DNA from: JACQXM01 sp964569425
GTDB taxonomy: Bacteria; Planctomycetota; Phycisphaerae; UBA1845
Direction of reading: 5' to 3'
DNA: 6,249 nucleotides
Assembly (NCBI GenBank): GCA_964569425.1
Contig: CAZMVD010000181.1
Span: 1-6,249, forward strand
In this document: positions 1-5,718 of the stretch, piece by piece
How the letters are laid out: the number at the start of each line of letters is the position of its first letter
Numbering within the stretch: the stretch's first letter is position 1
Made by a program: the position numbers and the translations under genes
Notes under the pieces: generated by a model
What the model was told of the DNA's origin: nothing
Databases searched by the model: none
What the model saw: only the letters and a program-made list of their open reading frames with translations

Positions 1-458
1 GCCATTAAAGCAGGGCGCGAATCATTCCGCCGAACCATCAGAAATGGCCAGACCCTATCAGATTGCTGATCTGGCGGCACATCCGTCCCTTTGAGCTGCT
101 GTGATGAATGCCAAGGGTATTTCAGGCACCGTGAAAAAGGGCTTCCCAAGCCAAGCTGCGGCCTCGTACGCGGAAGTGAAACGCACCAATTGTTTCCGAT
201 GGGGGCAAATGCATCGCAAAAAAAGGGGAAAGAAATCGCAACTCGGGCGACATGATAAATTCTGGGAGCGGCTACCGTTGCCGTGCCGAATCGCCGACAG
301 GCAGGTGAATGACCAGGTACGCCGTGAAGATCAGGTGCATCCCAACATCCCAACAATCCCCCGCCCGGGCACTATTGCGGATGCCGCACCGTTTCGAGTA
401 GATTGGGATGGGCAGCCACGGGTTCGGGCAACGCACTGGAGTAAGTCGGGCACTCAAG
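1..458. other. Intergenic region without a convincing gene
   Basis: No open frame here reads like a protein. The longest plus-strand frame (from 101) has low-complexity, basic, unfamiliar composition and runs into the start of the next gene, and the minus-strand frame over 272-559 overlaps that gene. The stretch looks less GC-rich than the rest of the window and contains a seven-A run at 218-224 and an imperfect hairpin at 47-75. It probably holds the upstream regulatory region of the gene starting at 459. A weak TTGCGG (375-380), 18-base spacer, TAGATT (399-404) pair could be a promoter, but the match is poor. Bases 1-100 could include the tail of an upstream gene that cannot be identified. 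Confidence 0.5.
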
Positions 459-953
459 ATGCCTTCGTTGTTTCGTAGACTCACCGCCACTTTCGCCAGC
501 GTGATGATGTTACTCGTCACCACCGGGATTCCGCTGCCGTTGAATCTCGATCCGGCCAAGTCGGACGAGGACTTTCCCTGTCGCTATCATGCCTGCGGTT
601 GCCTTTCAGCGGCCATGTGCCGGACGAAGTGCGGGTGCTTCAGACCAAGGGTCACCGAAACGAAGGAGGTATCTCGCACCACTTGCGGATGTGCCAAACC
701 GCAGGCCATAGGCAGCACTGCGCTGGACGAATCGGCCTCGAACGGGGGCCGCCCCACCGGGCTTATCATTGGTGCTTTGGGCTGCCAGGGTGTGGACTCG
801 TCCCTGATGGGCGGCGTGCTTTTGTTTCTTGACCGCCCAACGAACTCGTTGATGGGGCTATCGGAACCCATCGCCGTCATTCTGCTGATCTCCGACCGTC
901 TTCCCGAATTACACGATCCGGAGCCGGTCGTGCCGCCTCCCCGGCCCTGCTAG
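459..953 (+). CDS. Small secreted Cys-rich planctomycete-type protein
   Basis: This is a 164-residue protein of unknown function. Residues 1-28 form a signal peptide or membrane anchor: a basic start (MPSLFRRL), a hydrophobic stretch, then GIPLPL. Next comes a compact cysteine cluster with spacing C-x4-C-x-C-x5-C-x3-C-x-C (Cys41, 46, 48, 54, 58, 60, with His44 inside), a second C-G-C at 76-78, Cys109 and a C-terminal Cys164. The FPC....CGC..A...C pattern after a GIPLP-like leader, with a proline-rich PPPRP tail, matches a recurrent family of planctomycete hypothetical proteins as I remember it. An upstream in-frame ATG at 408 would bury the leader, so 459 is preferred although no good ribosome binding site precedes it. 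It starts a run of four exported-protein genes. Metal or redox binding by the cysteines is plausible but unproven. Confidence 0.68.
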   Translation: MPSLFRRLTATFASVMMLLVTTGIPLPLNLDPAKSDEDFPCRYHACGCLSAAMCRTKCGCFRPRVTETKEVSRTTCGCAKPQAIGSTALDESASNGGRPTGLIIGALGCQGVDSSLMGGVLLFLDRPTNSLMGLSEPIAVILLISDRLPELHDPEPVVPPPRPC

Positions 954-954
954 C

Positions 955-979
955 ACGGAAAGAGCGTTTCCGTTTCCGT
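955..979 (+). terminator. Possible weak terminator or attenuator hairpin
   Basis: Two bases after the stop codon at 951-953, ACGGAAA (955-961) and TTTCCGT (967-973) form a perfect 7-bp stem around a GAGCG loop. The right arm is repeated at once (TTTCCGT again at 973-979), giving a pyrimidine-rich tail but no true T run. It could weaken read-through from the Cys-rich gene into the pseudopilin gene. The stem is short and only moderately GC-rich, so this is tentative. Confidence 0.3.
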
Positions 980-1034
980 CTTCCCAATCCAGGATCTGTG
1001 GTCTGCGCCTCTGGCCTCGGTGGATCGTTTGCGC

Positions 1035-1766
1035 ATGTTGATTTCCGAAGTAAACCGGCGGCGAGGCGCTTTTACGCTGATCGAGGTGTTGGTCGTTACT
1101 TCGATCCTTGCGTTGTTGATCGCCGCTCTGCTCCCTTCGCTCAGCCGGGGGCGTCAGACTGCGCGCACGGTGGCGTGCCTGTCGAACTTACGCGGCCTGG
1201 CGCTCGCCCAGCAGATGTATGCGGATTCAAATGATGAGCGTCTGGCGGTGGCGGGCGAGGGGAGTTACGACGAGCAGGGATCGTGGATCGGACTCCTTCA
1301 GTCGCAGGGGGTTGAATCGCTCAATCGAAAGTGTCCTTCGGACAGTAGTCCTTACTTCGACGCGCTGTTTACGGATTACCAACCTCCGGTCTATCGCGTG
1401 ACAAGTTACGGAATCAACAACTACATCTCGCCGACGCACGCGCCGCTGGGTGCGGTGCCGTTCCGGCAACTCTCGCGGATCCCCAACCCGGCCCGCGTGG
1501 TGCAGTTCGTTGAGTTGGCCGAAACGGGCAATTACGCGGTGGCGGACCATGTGCACGTGCAGGAATTCTTTCACCCTCTGACCCCCAAGGCCACGCCCAA
1601 GCGGGTCAATGTGCAGATGCCCTTGGGGCGCCATGGCGGAAAGCAGGCGGATTGGAATGGGACTCTGAACTACAGTTTTGTCGATTCCCACGCGGAAACG
1701 CTTCCGTTGGAGAGCGTTTATGTTAATCCGAAACGCAATCGGTTCAATCCGGTTGTCGCCAAATGA
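1035..1766 (+). CDS. Prepilin-type N-terminal cleavage/methylation domain protein (pseudopilin-like)
   Basis: This is a 243-residue protein with a type IV pilin or type II secretion pseudopilin N-terminus. A basic leader ends RRRGA, followed by FTLIEVLVV with the conserved Glu17 and a hydrophobic helix to about residue 33. Prepilin peptidase should cleave beside Gly11/Ala12 and leave the protein inserted in the inner membrane. The C-terminus has RHGGK (His200) and FVDSHAETL (Asp217, His219), a variant of the planctomycete H-X9-DG processing-associated motif with a longer spacer and Ser for Gly. The segment ADHVHVQEFFH carries His172, 174 and 180. I chose ATG 1035, which has a GGTGGA about 10 bases upstream; an in-frame GTG at 1020 would add five residues. 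No secretion ATPase or outer-membrane pore gene is nearby, so it is a stand-alone pseudopilin whose partners are elsewhere or absent. Confidence 0.88.
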   Translation: MLISEVNRRRGAFTLIEVLVVTSILALLIAALLPSLSRGRQTARTVACLSNLRGLALAQQMYADSNDERLAVAGEGSYDEQGSWIGLLQSQGVESLNRKCPSDSSPYFDALFTDYQPPVYRVTSYGINNYISPTHAPLGAVPFRQLSRIPNPARVVQFVELAETGNYAVADHVHVQEFFHPLTPKATPKRVNVQMPLGRHGGKQADWNGTLNYSFVDSHAETLPLESVYVNPKRNRFNPVVAK

Positions 1767-1851
1767 TGCGCGGTTGGTTCGCGCGTCGTCGTTGGCTCCG
1801 TAAGTATGTTGCGCAAACTGAGAACTAGGAAACAACTTAAGGGAAAATCGT

Positions 1852-2628
1852 ATGTCAGTTTCGATTAGGACGGTGATTTCCTGTGCTGCATTTGCCCTGG
1901 GGGCGGTATCGATGGCGGCACGCGCGCATGGGCCCCAAATTCAGATCGGGATACAGTCAGGGGCCATTGTCACGCGAGAGCTGCTGCCGGATGAACCCTA
2001 CAACACCATCGTGACGACGAATCAACGGGTCTTTGAGATCCCCATGGCGCAGCGCAGTGTGGGCGACGCCAACGACGGCTGGTACGCGCAGCCCAACAGT
2101 CATTTTGCCTTTACGGGGCCGGGAATCGCGACGGCCTTGGGCAGCTTCGCCACGGGTTCCACCCTGAGCCTCACGTTTGTGGACGGGCTCAAACGATGGG
2201 TAGGCTCCGGATTCGTTGATCCGGGCACCGAGCAGATCGACGCGTATCGCGGGTCCATGCGCACGGTCGGCGCCATCACGTCGGACCTGGCGCCGTTTGA
2301 GCATTTCAGCTTCACGGCCATCGGCGGAGGGGCCGATGAGCACAAGACGGCTTTCTTCCGGTTGCTGGGCGACGGGCTCTCACCGAACACCCCAAGCGAC
2401 GACGGCATTTACCTGCTGAGTCTGCAACTTCTTTCGGATGACCCAAACGTATTGGCCTCCGATCCTTACTATTTCCTTCTGAACAAGAATGGTTCCCAAG
2501 GCGATGCAGCCGACGCACTTCATTTCGTGCAAACGCACATTGTTCCGGAGCCGGCCACGTTGTTCATGATCGCAGCGGGCGGCGCGCTGGGACTGTGTCG
2601 GCGAAAGCGTATGGCGCCGGTCCGTTGA
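1852..2628 (+). CDS. PEP-CTERM sorting domain protein, His-starting secreted family
   Basis: This is a 258-residue exported protein. Residues 1-25 are a signal peptide ending ARA, so signal peptidase I should leave His26-Gly27 at the mature N-terminus. The C-terminus (about 231-258) is a PEP-CTERM signal: VPEP, a hydrophobic segment, then the basic RRKR. This tail is normally recognised by exosortase and targets proteins to the envelope or extracellular matrix. The central region has DDGWY, GSTLSL, EHF (His151), EHK (His164), RLLGDG and GIYLLSL-type motifs that line up in order with the next gene, so the two are diverged paralogs. AAGGG at 1839-1843 is a suitable ribosome binding site. The biochemical role is unknown. 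Exported histidines and an N-terminal His suggest metal binding, but this is inference. No exosortase gene lies in the window. Confidence 0.85.
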   Translation: MSVSIRTVISCAAFALGAVSMAARAHGPQIQIGIQSGAIVTRELLPDEPYNTIVTTNQRVFEIPMAQRSVGDANDGWYAQPNSHFAFTGPGIATALGSFATGSTLSLTFVDGLKRWVGSGFVDPGTEQIDAYRGSMRTVGAITSDLAPFEHFSFTAIGGGADEHKTAFFRLLGDGLSPNTPSDDGIYLLSLQLLSDDPNVLASDPYYFLLNKNGSQGDAADALHFVQTHIVPEPATLFMIAAGGALGLCRRKRMAPVR

Positions 2629-2641
2629 ATGAGGTTTCGGA

Positions 2642-3532
2642 ATGAAATCGCGACTGCTTTTCGTTCTCTTCGGGTGGCTCGGCGCGGTAGGGAGTCAGGC
2701 TATCGCGCATCCCGGTCCGCGCATCTGGCTCGATGTTGTCGAAGGCCAAGTGACGACATATAGCGGCCCCTACCCGCCGGGCCACCCGGCAAACTACCGC
2801 CCTGCGCTGGTTTTCGCGCAAGCCCTGGTCGGGGAAGACGATGTCTGGTACACCGACTTTCCCGGCTTTCAGCAGGTACCGGGAGGATCCCTCGTGGCCG
2901 GGTCGACGTTCAGTTACGACATCATGGGTCCGCTCTTGTGGTACCAGGACGACGATCCTGCGCTCTGTCCGAGATTCCTGTCCGTGGCTGATCACTTCGA
3001 GATTGCTCCCCCTCAGATGGCGTTAACCAACGAGTTGTTCCAAACGAAAATCACGGCGAACGGGTTCGTTTCCGGCGACATCGTGTTCGCCTACAACGGC
3101 AATTCCGGCGACCATAACCACCTGACGTTTACGCTGCTGGGAGACGGACAAGACGCAGAAGGCGGGCCGAATGGGATATACGCATTGCCTTTGCGGTTGA
3201 CCACCAACGGAGCCGCACCTTCCGCTACGTTCCATCTCTTATTGGGTAAGAACGTATCCCCATCCGTCCTCGTGCTGGCAATGGACGTGATCGAACATCC
3301 GCGCATCGGGCCGGACCTGGATTGCGATGGGGACGTCGACCTCGACGATTTCGTTCTGTTCGAGGGTTGTCTCACCGGGCTCGAAACACCGTTGCCTTTC
3401 GAGGCCGGCTCGGAACATTGCCGCCGAGCCGACGTGGATGGAGACCATCATGTCAGCCTTGCCGATTATGCCCGATTTCTACTCTGTTTCTCAGGGTCGG
3501 GCGTGGCGGTAGCGCAAGAGTGTCTTCATTGA
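2642..3532 (+). CDS. Secreted protein with dockerin-type C-terminal repeats, paralog of the upstream PEP-CTERM protein
   Basis: This is a 296-residue exported protein. The signal peptide (1-22) ends AIA and leaves His23-Pro24 at the mature N-terminus. The core (about 23-215) contains DDVWYTDFPGF, GSTFSY, DHF (His118), DHNH (His158, His160), TLLGDG and GIYALPL, matching the order in the preceding gene. The C-terminus replaces PEP-CTERM with two EF-hand-like calcium loops of dockerin type I style: DLDCDGDVDLDDF at 225-237 and DVDGDHHVSLADY at 264-276. Each is followed by a helix containing Cys (FEGCLTG, LLCFSG), as is common in planctomycete dockerin-like tails. It starts 13 bases after the upstream stop, with GAGG at 2631-2634 seven bases before ATG, so the two are almost certainly cotranscribed. 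The molecular function is not recognised. The dockerin-like part probably mediates calcium-dependent protein interaction or anchoring. Confidence 0.83.
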   Translation: MKSRLLFVLFGWLGAVGSQAIAHPGPRIWLDVVEGQVTTYSGPYPPGHPANYRPALVFAQALVGEDDVWYTDFPGFQQVPGGSLVAGSTFSYDIMGPLLWYQDDDPALCPRFLSVADHFEIAPPQMALTNELFQTKITANGFVSGDIVFAYNGNSGDHNHLTFTLLGDGQDAEGGPNGIYALPLRLTTNGAAPSATFHLLLGKNVSPSVLVLAMDVIEHPRIGPDLDCDGDVDLDDFVLFEGCLTGLETPLPFEAGSEHCRRADVDGDHHVSLADYARFLLCFSGSGVAVAQECLH

Positions 3533-3673
3533 CCGGGTAATTGTCGCTCAATCCGATTTCGAAAAACTACGGCTCCGGCGGGGCGGAGTCTCGCCGGTAC
3601 CGGGGCACATCGACTGCGCGCATCGCACCGTCGTCGCAAGGGCCGCGCCTTCGTTCCGTCGGCAATCGCGGGG

Positions 3674-3702
3674 TTGACAGGTCCGTCCGGGTGCTATATT
3701 CT
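3674..3702 (+). promoter_or_regulatory. Sigma-70-like promoter of the padR operon
   Basis: A consensus -35 box TTGACA lies at 3674-3679. The -10 box is either TATATT (3695-3700, 15-base spacer, 5 of 6 matches) or TATTCT (3697-3702, 17-base spacer, 4 of 6). Either choice puts transcription start around 3706-3710, a few bases before the ATG at 3714. It is the clearest promoter in the window. Confidence 0.72.
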
Positions 3703-3715
3703 ACTACTAGAATAT
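3696..3715. promoter_or_regulatory. Perfect palindromic operator, probable PadR autoregulatory site
   Basis: The arms ATATTCTA (3696-3703) and TAGAATAT (3708-3715) are perfect reverse complements around a CTAC spacer. The 20-base site overlaps the -10 box and expected transcription start and includes the first two bases of the PadR start codon. A dimeric PadR protein bound here would block RNA polymerase, as expected for autorepression in this family. Assignment to this PadR rests on position, not on binding data. Confidence 0.7.
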
Positions 3716-4265
3716 GAAGGCCTTGACCGACGCGGAACTGCTGCTGCTGGGGCTGGTCGCCGAGATGCCGCGACACGGCTATGAGCTTGACGCGGTGATC
3801 GAACATCGCGGCATGCGCGAATGGACGCAGATCGGTTTCTCCTCGATCTACTTTGTGCTCGGCAAGCTTCAGGGACTGGGCCTGGTGGCGGCGAACAAGC
3901 CGGCGGGGGCGAAAACGGGCACGAAAGCCCGAAAGGTCTATTCCATCACGCCTGCCGGTCGACGGGCATTGGCGGCACAGACGGTCGCCGCGCTGCGCGA
4001 GGTACGGCCCGCTTATTCGTCGGTGCTGCTCGGAATGATCAACTGGTCCGTGCTCCAGCGTGCGCAAGCGCTGGAGGCGCTGGAGAGGCGCCACAAGGCC
4101 ATCGAGGCCGAACGGGCGCGGCTGGCCGCCATTCAGGTCGATCAGCAGCCGTTGCCCGATCATGTGGAGGCGCTGTTCGATTACACGCTCGGCCAGTTGC
4201 GCGCCGAGCTGGAGTGGGTCACCCGCACGCTGGCGTACATGGCCGCCAAACCCTGGCTGGATTGA
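3714..4265 (+). CDS. PadR-family transcriptional regulator
   Basis: This is a 183-residue regulator. Residues 1-85 form the PadR winged helix-turn-helix: LTDAELLLLGLVAE, then HGYEL (21-25), the recognition-helix region SSIYFVLGKLQGLGLV (43-58), and the wing ending RKVYSITPAGRRAL (73-85). Residues about 95-175 are helical with heptad-like Leu/Ala spacing and match the C-terminal dimerisation region of PadR/Vir-type regulators. Such proteins are dimeric repressors released by small molecules. The start at 3714 gives the family's usual N-terminus, yet no Shine-Dalgarno sequence precedes it; the promoter sits so close that the message is probably leaderless. The GyrI-like gene begins 11 bases after its stop, implying cotranscription and a shared inducer. 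Confidence 0.93.
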   Translation: MKALTDAELLLLGLVAEMPRHGYELDAVIEHRGMREWTQIGFSSIYFVLGKLQGLGLVAANKPAGAKTGTKARKVYSITPAGRRALAAQTVAALREVRPAYSSVLLGMINWSVLQRAQALEALERRHKAIEAERARLAAIQVDQQPLPDHVEALFDYTLGQLRAELEWVTRTLAYMAAKPWLD

Positions 4266-4276
4266 GTGAGCAACCG

Positions 4277-4930
4277 ATGAGCGATACCGACAAGAAAACC
4301 CGACTGAAGGAGTTGTACTTGCCGTCGGCGAAGGAGTTCGTGCAGGTGGACGTGCCGGACATTCGCTATGTGATGGTCGACGGTCGCGGGGCCGCGGATC
4401 GCGCGGCGCTGGACCACGCCGTCCGATGGCTGTTTGCGGCCATATACCCGATCAAGCGCATTGCCCGCGAGCGGATGGGGAAGAACTTCGTGGAGCCGCC
4501 GCTCGAAGGATTGTGGTGGGCGGACGATTTGCGGGACTTTGTCAGCGGAAACCGCGACAAGCTGAATTGGCGGATGATGATCGTCTACGAGGATCTGGTG
4601 GGGTTGGGCAACGTCACTGAGGGGTTGTTCGCGGCAGAGAGGCTCGATGACGCCATCGCCCAGGCGAAGGCCCGGCTGGGTGCGCCGCCGGAAAGCCTGC
4701 GGCTGGAAAATTATCACGAAGGGCGCAGCGTGCAGATCATGCACGTGGGCTCGCCCAAGGAGTCGGCCGCGATCATCGCCCGCCTGCACGGGGAGTACCT
4801 GCCGGCGCACAAGCTGGCTCCCAATGGGCACCACCACGAGATCTACCTGTCCGATCCGAACCGCACGGCGCCGGAGAAAATAAAAACGGTGCTGCGCCAG
4901 CCGGTGCGGGAGTTGGGTGAGATCGGCTGA
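4277..4930 (+). CDS. GyrI-like small-molecule-binding domain protein
   Basis: This is a 217-residue cytoplasmic protein spanning nearly one full GyrI-like domain. Recognisable features are KELYLPSAKEFVQVDVP (11-27), YVMVDGRG (31-38), PPLEGLWWADD (Glu77, Trp80, Trp81), the NYHEG segment (145-149) and the C-terminal HHHEIYLSDPNRTAPEKIKT (about 185-204), which is strongly typical of the stand-alone bacterial members. The fold, related to SbmC/GyrI and the effector domains of BmrR/Rob-type regulators, binds hydrophobic or cationic small molecules in a pocket with acidic and aromatic residues. Some stand-alone members hydrolyse reactive toxins such as cyclopropanoids. Whether this one is a sink, sensor or hydrolase cannot be read from sequence. 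ATG 4277 has a weak GAGTGAG upstream (4264-4270). An open frame extends upstream inside padR but is out-of-frame shadow. Coupling to PadR suggests ligand-induced expression. Confidence 0.9.
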   Translation: MSDTDKKTRLKELYLPSAKEFVQVDVPDIRYVMVDGRGAADRAALDHAVRWLFAAIYPIKRIARERMGKNFVEPPLEGLWWADDLRDFVSGNRDKLNWRMMIVYEDLVGLGNVTEGLFAAERLDDAIAQAKARLGAPPESLRLENYHEGRSVQIMHVGSPKESAAIIARLHGEYLPAHKLAPNGHHHEIYLSDPNRTAPEKIKTVLRQPVRELGEIG

Positions 4931-5045
4931 GAAACTCGTGGCAGGGACGCTTGCGTCAATCCGACCGGCAGGAAAGCCCGTCTGGCGTCACTCCTGATGG
5001 TCCTTCCGGAAAAAGGCGGGAGGGGGCGAGTGATGGGAGCGTGCC
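4931..5045. other. Convergent intergenic region, no clear terminator
   Basis: This separates the plus-strand PadR/GyrI operon from the minus-strand DUF1801 gene. A short palindrome TTCCGGAA with a following A run (near 5004-5014) is present, but no GC stem with a T tract is seen for either direction. Termination here may depend on Rho. Confidence 0.4.
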
Positions 5046-5531
5046 TCAACTCACCGCTTTCTTCTCGAATGCGCCGATCGTCGCCTCTCCGGCGGCGGTC
5101 AGTTCCCGCAGCGCGAAGGCGACCGGCCACATGGCGCCATCGTCGAGTTTCGCCGAGTCGCTGAACGCGAACGTCGCGTACCTGGTGTTGAACTTCTTTG
5201 CGGCCTGGAAGAAGCAGACCACCTTGCCGTCTCTGGCGTAGGCGGGCATCCCGTACCAGAGTTTCGGCGAAAGTGCCGGCGCGCTGTCCTTGACGATCGC
5301 ATGGAGCCGCTGGCCCATGGTGCGATCGGGTTCCGGCATCTCGGCGATCTTCGCGCGCACGGCGCTTTCCCCGTCCGCCTTGTTCGCACGCGGTCCGCGG
5401 CGCGCGGCCGCCTTCAGCTCCTGAGCGCGCTCCTTCATCGCGGCGCGTTCCTCAGCCGTGAATCCCTCGGTCGATTTGCGCATCGCAGTGGTGCGCCTGG
5501 CGGACTTGTGCGTTCCCTTTTTGGGGCTCAT
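5046..5531 (-). CDS. DUF1801 domain protein with basic N-terminal extension
   Basis: This is a 161-residue soluble protein. Residues 1-52 are rich in Lys, Arg, Ala and Glu (TAEERAAMKERAQELKAAARR), likely helical and perhaps nucleic-acid or surface binding. Residues about 55-158 are a DUF1801 domain with the signature LWYGMPAYARDGKVVCFF (91-108), equivalent to the usual YGMPAF.. patch, followed by KFNTRYATFAF and a charged C-terminal helix. The family has an alpha/beta fold and is sometimes annotated as an iron chaperone by similarity to YdhG/Fra-like proteins. The biochemical function is not settled, so I give none. A GAGGAG ribosome binding site lies six bases before the ATG at 5529-5531. 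It shares strand and family with the gene at 5719-6108 but only distant sequence similarity, and could be cotranscribed with it. Confidence 0.87.
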   Translation of the reverse strand: MSPKKGTHKSARRTTAMRKSTEGFTAEERAAMKERAQELKAAARRGPRANKADGESAVRAKIAEMPEPDRTMGQRLHAIVKDSAPALSPKLWYGMPAYARDGKVVCFFQAAKKFNTRYATFAFSDSAKLDDGAMWPVAFALRELTAAGEATIGAFEKKAVS

Positions 5532-5537
5532 CGCATA

Positions 5538-5543
5538 CTCCTC
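5538..5543 (-). promoter_or_regulatory. Shine-Dalgarno sequence of the DUF1801 gene at 5046-5531
   Basis: The minus strand reads GAGGAG six bases before ATG. This strong site fixes the start at 5531 and excludes the nearby out-of-frame ATG at 5536. Confidence 0.8.
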
Positions 5544-5718
5544 ATGCTGACATGGGTTGGCACCCTCGCCGCGGTTCGGCTGCGGACCCGCGCCATCATA
5601 CCCTGCGCCGACCCACGCACGGGATGACCGGCGAGACGCACAACGTACCGGCCGCCGCGAACGGTTCTCACGCGGGGCACCTGGCCAGTTCTGATCGCCT
5701 GCGGAGGACGCGGAAACC

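Noticed and set aside
101..478. Plus-strand open frame of 125 residues.
   Set aside because: No recognisable motif, basic low-information composition, and overlap with the leader of the Cys-rich gene.
272..559. Minus-strand open frame ending in a short hydrophobic stretch.
   Set aside because: It overlaps the Cys-rich gene and has no ribosome binding site or family pattern; most likely an antisense shadow.
1768..1784. Hairpin GCGCG / CGCGC after the pseudopilin stop.
   Set aside because: Only five pairs with a 7-base loop and no T tract; easily expected by chance in GC-rich DNA.
1227..1835. Minus-strand 202-residue open frame opposite the pseudopilin gene.
   Set aside because: It is antisense to a clearly recognised gene, and its Arg/His-rich composition is typical of the complement of GC-rich coding DNA.
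3575..3597. Hairpin CCGGCG / CGCCGG after the dockerin-like gene, considered as a terminator.
   Set aside because: The stem forms, but no T tract follows in either direction, so it cannot be called an intrinsic terminator with confidence.
3821..4276. Long N-terminal extension of the GyrI-like frame overlapping padR, giving a 369-residue open frame.
   Set aside because: The upstream part has Gly/Arg/Ala-rich shadow composition, lies inside padR in another frame, and the GyrI-like domain begins naturally at ATG 4277.
4181..4837. Minus-strand 218-residue open frame opposite the GyrI-like gene.
   Set aside because: Antisense shadow of a gene with strong family motifs.
5595..5600. Minus-strand TATGAT as a -10 box for the DUF1801 gene at 5046-5531.
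   Set aside because: No acceptable -35 box at 16-18 bases spacing and no extended -10.
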